Positions 60,569 through 64,000 of a stretch of DNA of 64,000 nucleotides are shown in pieces. Below the pieces are notes generated by a model. It was not told the origin of the DNA, did no database searches, and worked only from the letters and a program-made list of their open reading frames with translations. This stretch comes from Halotia branconii CENA392 (GTDB lineage: Bacteria; Cyanobacteriota; Cyanobacteriia; Cyanobacteriales; Nostocaceae). The stretch is taken from positions 1,343,455-1,407,454 of the forward strand of contig NZ_CP124543.1 in assembly GCF_029953635.1 (NCBI RefSeq), given 5' to 3'. Position 1 is the stretch's first letter. Each line of letters opens with the position of its first letter. The position numbers were made by a program, and so were the translations under genes.

Positions 60569-62587
60569 TTAACTATTTAAGTACGTGTATCTTCTGAGAC
60601 TCTGTTCATAAGTTTGCAGTAGTCGCTGAGATTCTGCCAAGGTGATGTGCTTTTCTTCTAAAGCTTTCTCACAACGTTGGCGGATGTTTTCCACCATATC
60701 TTCAGAGTCATACTGCACGTAGCTCACTACTTCGCTCATGGTGTCGCCTTTGACGACATGTTGAATTTGGTAGCCTTTAGGGGTCAACTGGATGTGAACT
60801 GCATTGGTATCACCGAATAAGTTATGCAAGTTGCCCATAATTTCTTGGTAAGCTCCATTGAGGAACATACCCAAGTAATAAGGTTCCCCAGAGTTGAAGG
60901 GATGCATTTCTAAAACTGACTTGACATCTCGTAAGTCAATAAAGCGATCAATTTTACCATCACTATCGCAGGTGAGATCCGCTAAGATACCACGCCGTGT
61001 CGGTTCTTCATCTAAACGGTGTATGGGCATAATCGGAAATAGTTGATCGATCGCCCAACAATCTGGTGCTGATTGAAACACAGAAAGATTAATGTAGTAA
61101 ATGGAAGCCATGATTTTTTCTAGGTCTTCCAATTCATCGGGTACGTATTCTTGCTGCCTAGTAATGTTAAGAATTTTTTGACAACAAGCCCAGTAGAGTC
61201 GTTCTGCTTTAGCTCGTTCTCTCAGGCGTAAAATACCTAAGTTGAAGCGGCTAATAGCTTCTTCTTTGAATTGGGCAGCATCATGATAAAACTCTTGGTA
61301 ATTTTCTTGGTTGATGGATTGATATGTTTCCCAAAGGTAATTAATAACCGGGGATTCTCCTTCTTGAGGAGGTTCTGGTGGATCAAGGGGGACATCACTG
61401 GTGCTGAGAACGTCAAAAATCAGCACCGATTGATGGGAAGCGATCGCTCGTCCACTTTCACTAATGAGCGTCGGTACAGGAATTTGTCGCTCTGCACAAG
61501 TATCTTTTAACTCTGCCACAATATCGTTGGCATAGTTTTGCATGTTGTAGTTTTTCGAGGCGTAGAAGTTCGTTTGAGAGCCATCGTAATCTACACCCAA
61601 GCCGCCGCCAACATCGAGATATTTCATATCTCCCCCCAACATGGCTAATTCCACATAGATGCGGCTAGCTTCTTGAATGGCATCTTTAATGATGTTAATG
61701 GCGGAGATTTGCGAACCAATATGAAAGTGCAACAACTGTAACGAATCCAGCAAGTCAGCTTTTTGCAACTTGTCAACAGCCTGGATAATTTCCGGCATTG
61801 TCAAACCAAATTTAGCGCGATCGCCGCTGGAAGTTCCCCAGCGTCCCATGCCTTGAGTACTTAATTTAGCCCGAACTCCCAAAATCGGCTTAATCCCCAA
61901 TTGGCGATTCGCATCAATTACCAAATCTACTTCTTCAATCTGTTCTAGGACGATAATTGGTGTTTGCCCTAGTCGTTGGGCTAGCATCGCCGTTTCAATG
62001 TATTCTCGGTCTTTGTAGCCATTACAAGTGAGTAATGCTCCTGGCGTATCTAGGATAGCTAGAGCAATCATTAATTCCGGCTTAGAACCAGCTTCTAAGC
62101 CAAATTGATGCGGTTTACCAAAACGTACCAAATCTTCAATTAAATGCCGCTGCTGGTTGCACTTGACAGGGAATACCCCTCGATAAACACCAGGGTAGTT
62201 GTAGCGGGCGATCGCTTTGGCAAAACAAGAGTTCAATCGCTCAATTCGGTCTTCCAAAATATCGGAAAAACGAATCAAGATCGGAAGCCCCAAATTACGC
62301 TGCTTTAAAGCGTTGACCAGTTCAAATAAATCTAGAGAACCCCCGCGATCGCCTTTAGGAGAAACAGTCACATGACCAGCAGCATTAATCGAAAAATACG
62401 GTTGTCCCCAACCTTCAATGCGGTATAAAGCTTCGCTATCCTCAATTTTCCAGGAGCGAGGTAAATCTCCTTTAGTAGTATTCGGTGGTAAGAGCTTTTT
62501 TTGCTTATGATTTTTCACTTCAGAATTATGTCCATTGGACGGTACTTTTACCACCTCTTCAGATGTAGCAGTTAACTCAACATCCAT
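60569..62587 (-). CDS. speA: Biosynthetic arginine decarboxylase
   Basis: The 672-residue PLP enzyme converts arginine to agmatine, the first step of polyamine synthesis. Start ATG 62587 (MDVELTATSEEVVK) has AGGA close upstream; GTG 62611 adds eight residues. Seen: PVKCNQQRHLIEDLVRFG with the PLP Lys, TCNGYKDREYIETAMLAQRL, HFHIGSQISAINIIKDAIQE, LDVGGGLGVDYDGSQTNF, and VHIQLTPKGYQIQHVVKGD at the C-terminus. Length is normal for the SpeA family. Confidence 0.97.
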   Translation of the reverse strand: MDVELTATSEEVVKVPSNGHNSEVKNHKQKKLLPPNTTKGDLPRSWKIEDSEALYRIEGWGQPYFSINAAGHVTVSPKGDRGGSLDLFELVNALKQRNLGLPILIRFSDILEDRIERLNSCFAKAIARYNYPGVYRGVFPVKCNQQRHLIEDLVRFGKPHQFGLEAGSKPELMIALAILDTPGALLTCNGYKDREYIETAMLAQRLGQTPIIVLEQIEEVDLVIDANRQLGIKPILGVRAKLSTQGMGRWGTSSGDRAKFGLTMPEIIQAVDKLQKADLLDSLQLLHFHIGSQISAINIIKDAIQEASRIYVELAMLGGDMKYLDVGGGLGVDYDGSQTNFYASKNYNMQNYANDIVAELKDTCAERQIPVPTLISESGRAIASHQSVLIFDVLSTSDVPLDPPEPPQEGESPVINYLWETYQSINQENYQEFYHDAAQFKEEAISRFNLGILRLRERAKAERLYWACCQKILNITRQQEYVPDELEDLEKIMASIYYINLSVFQSAPDCWAIDQLFPIMPIHRLDEEPTRRGILADLTCDSDGKIDRFIDLRDVKSVLEMHPFNSGEPYYLGMFLNGAYQEIMGNLHNLFGDTNAVHIQLTPKGYQIQHVVKGDTMSEVVSYVQYDSEDMVENIRQRCEKALEEKHITLAESQRLLQTYEQSLRRYTYLNS

Positions 62588-62749
62588 TGATTCCTGACCT
62601 CTGTGTTTCACCCACGAAAAACAATTTAACTCATTAATCTGGTAATCGATATGTACCTAGAGATAATTTCTGAGATAAACTCTGATTGGTCAGTAGTGAG
62701 CCAGCGTTACTGACGAAGTGAAAAATTAATTAAGCTTTGGGAGATAATT

Positions 62750-63199
62750 TTGGAACGCACATTCTTAGCAATTAAGCCCGATGGCGTACAGCGTGGACTA
62801 GCAGGTGAAATTATCCGTCGCTTTGAAACTAAAGGTTTTACCTTAGTTGGTTTAAAGTTTCTCAAACCTAGTCGGGAATTAGCTGAACAACACTATGCTG
62901 TTCATCGACAAAGACCATTTTTCGCTGGTTTAGTCGAATTTATCACTTCTGGGCCAGTCGTGGCGATGGTATGGGAAGGTGACGGTGTGATTGCCGCTGC
63001 CAGAAAAATGATTGGTGCGACAAACCCCTTAACAGCAGAACCAGGGACAATTCGTGGCGATTTAGGCATTAACATTGGTCGCAATATTATCCACGGTTCT
63101 GATGCTCCAGAAACTGCTAAAAACGAAATAAGTTTGTGGTTTAAAGAAGAAGAGTTAGTTAGCTGGCAACCACATCTAACACCTTGGTTACACGAATAA
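62750..63199 (+). CDS. ndk: Nucleoside diphosphate kinase
   Basis: The 149-residue protein starts at TTG 62750 ([20 protein letters not shown]), with GGGAGA upstream. NDK motifs: [49 protein letters not shown] and the catalytic-His loop NIIHGSDA. It balances NTP pools with ATP as donor. It is divergent from speA. Confidence 0.98.
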   Translation: MERTFLAIKPDGVQRGLAGEIIRRFETKGFTLVGLKFLKPSRELAEQHYAVHRQRPFFAGLVEFITSGPVVAMVWEGDGVIAAARKMIGATNPLTAEPGTIRGDLGINIGRNIIHGSDAPETAKNEISLWFKEEELVSWQPHLTPWLHE

Positions 63200-63202
63200 A
63201 TT

Positions 63203-63515
63203 AGGGCATGGGGAATGAAGAAGAGGAATTGGGGCAGGGGGCAGGGTGCAGAGGGGAATGAAGAAGAGGAATTGGGGCAGGGGGCAGGGTGCAGAGGGGA
63301 ATGAAGAAGAGGAATTGGGGCAGGGTGCAGAGGGGAATGAAGAAGAGGAATTGGGGCAGGGTGCAGAGGGGAATGAAGAAAAATTAGCTCTTTCTCCTTT
63401 TCTCCCTTCTCGCTGCCCCCTGCCTTTTCTTCTCCCTGCTCCCTGCCCCCTGCCTTTTCTTCTCCCTGCTCCCTGCTCCCTTCCTTGCCTCCGGTCACTG
63501 AGCGTAGCCGAAGTG
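63203..63515. repeat. Tandem repeats (43/36 bp) and C-rich arm after ndk
   Basis: Units starting GAATGAAGAAGAGGAATTGG begin at 63213, 63256, 63299 and 63335, with a truncated one at 63371. Periods are 43, 43, 36 and 36 bp, differing by one 7-nt GGGGCAG-type unit. Then the hinge AAATTAGCTCTTTCTCCTTT and C-rich CCCTGCTCCCTGC repeats. ORFs here are artefacts. Confidence 0.9.
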
Positions 63516-64000
63516 CTACTCCCTAGTCCCAACTTCACTCTTTTCTGGTTCTACTTGGGGTGACTCGATTAAAGTACGTTTGGAAAATCCCCAAGCCAAG
63601 ATTAGACCGATCGCAGAAATCATGATCCATTCTGGCGGTACTAAATCATCGTTCACCACTTTTAGTAATAAGCGCAAGCCCACCAATGCCACAGTTATGT
63701 AACCTGCATCTTCTAAGTTTTCAAATTCATCTAACCAACGGATAAATAATCCTGCCATAAATCGTAGAGTAATAATTCCGACTGTTGCCCCAGTTAAGAC
63801 TAACCACCTTTCTTGAGAAACAGCGATCGCAGTTGTCACACTATCTAAAGAAAACGCCAAATCTGTAAAGGCAATCACCGGGATTGCTTGCAATAAGGAG
63901 TTAAAACGCGGCCCGTGATGATGTTCGTCATTGGTTTCTTCAGAAGTAAAGTGTTGAAACACCAACCACAATAGGTAAGCCGCGCCCAATAACTCAAACT
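63516..64000 (-). CDS. TerC family integral membrane protein (cut by window edge)
   Basis: The frame runs off the right edge. The visible part has LGAAYLLWLVFQHF, a His-rich loop (NDEHHHGPRF), then VIAFTDLAFSLDSVTTAIAV with the acidic TerC motif, LVLTGATVGIITLRFMAGLF and ISAIGLILAWGF. TerC proteins are linked to metal (Mn2+) export or tellurite resistance, and in plants/cyanobacteria to thylakoid biogenesis. The C-terminus (PQVEPEKSEVGTRE) is complete. Confidence 0.9.
   Translation of the reverse strand, partial: FELLGAAYLLWLVFQHFTSEETNDEHHHGPRFNSLLQAIPVIAFTDLAFSLDSVTTAIAVSQERWLVLTGATVGIITLRFMAGLFIRWLDEFENLEDAGYITVALVGLRLLLKVVNDDLVPPEWIMISAIGLILAWGFSKRTLIESPQVEPEKSEVGTRE

Noticed and set aside
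62902..63563. Long Pro/Ser-rich ORFs after ndk on both strands
   Set aside because: They read the 43/36-bp tandem repeats.

Overview
The window looks like chromosomal DNA of a filamentous, probably heterocyst-forming cyanobacterium (Nostocales). The evidence is PsbX, Ycf66, a photosystem II S4 protein, a C-terminal-domain-only KaiA of the Anabaena/Nostoc type, a TolC homologue directly after kaiC (the place of hgdD in Anabaena), a heterocyst-type RDD/pentapeptide protein, frequent HIP1 octamers (GCGATCGC) and many dispersed intergenic repeats. No rRNA, transposase gene or prophage was seen. One tRNA (Leu-GAG) is present.

Layout: 1-1.8 kb holds the end of a hypothetical gene and a CRISPR array of 16 identical 37-bp repeats, with a damaged extra repeat at its left end and no cas genes in view. 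1.8-11.1 kb is the clock locus: a large CBS/histidine-kinase protein with degenerate receivers, divergent from kaiA-kaiB-kaiC and an hgdD-like TolC. 11.5-19.5 kb holds conserved hypotheticals, a PSII S4 protein, a P450, a multi-GAF sensor and pyrD. 19.9-29.3 kb has a membrane-anchored putative DNA-binding protein beside four TTGGCAA sites, an HglK-like protein, a PspA-like/phosphate-binding-like gene pair, a small exported protein, an SDR, and a coupled hydrolase/DUF4336 pair. 29.3-34.2 kb has ASCH, CcsB, DUF3352 and chorismate lyase genes and tRNA-Leu.

34.6-53 kb carries accC, an N6-adenine methylase/HNH endonuclease island, yggT, psbX, ycf66, two beta-propeller-like lipoproteins, sdhB, a cyAbrB regulator (calA), a CPBP protease, a hicBA toxin-antitoxin module, and ctaB-ctaA divergent from ctaCDE. 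From memory, this order (accC ... calA ... cox) resembles Anabaena PCC 7120 alr0939-alr0952. On that reading the restriction-modification genes and hicBA are candidate strain-specific insertions. 53-64 kb holds two AI-2E-type permeases, TPR and DUF3153 proteins, pdxH, scpA, an NDP-sugar synthase, speA, ndk and a TerC gene cut by the window edge.

The most notable non-coding content is a set of repeat families: TCAGTGGTCAGT-ended MITE-like elements (one between kaiA and kaiB, one between ctaC and ctaD), hairpin MITEs (one with a possible 7-bp target duplication), G-rich heptamer tracts, and a repeat that carries its own AAGGAG-ATG start, fused in frame to a lipoprotein gene. I see no complete new multi-gene system. 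The best leads are the kai-linked kinase with pseudo-receivers, the TTGGCAA/membrane-HTH pair, the truncated CRISPR array with an endolysin-like spacer, and the 1.5-kb empty region upstream of calA.
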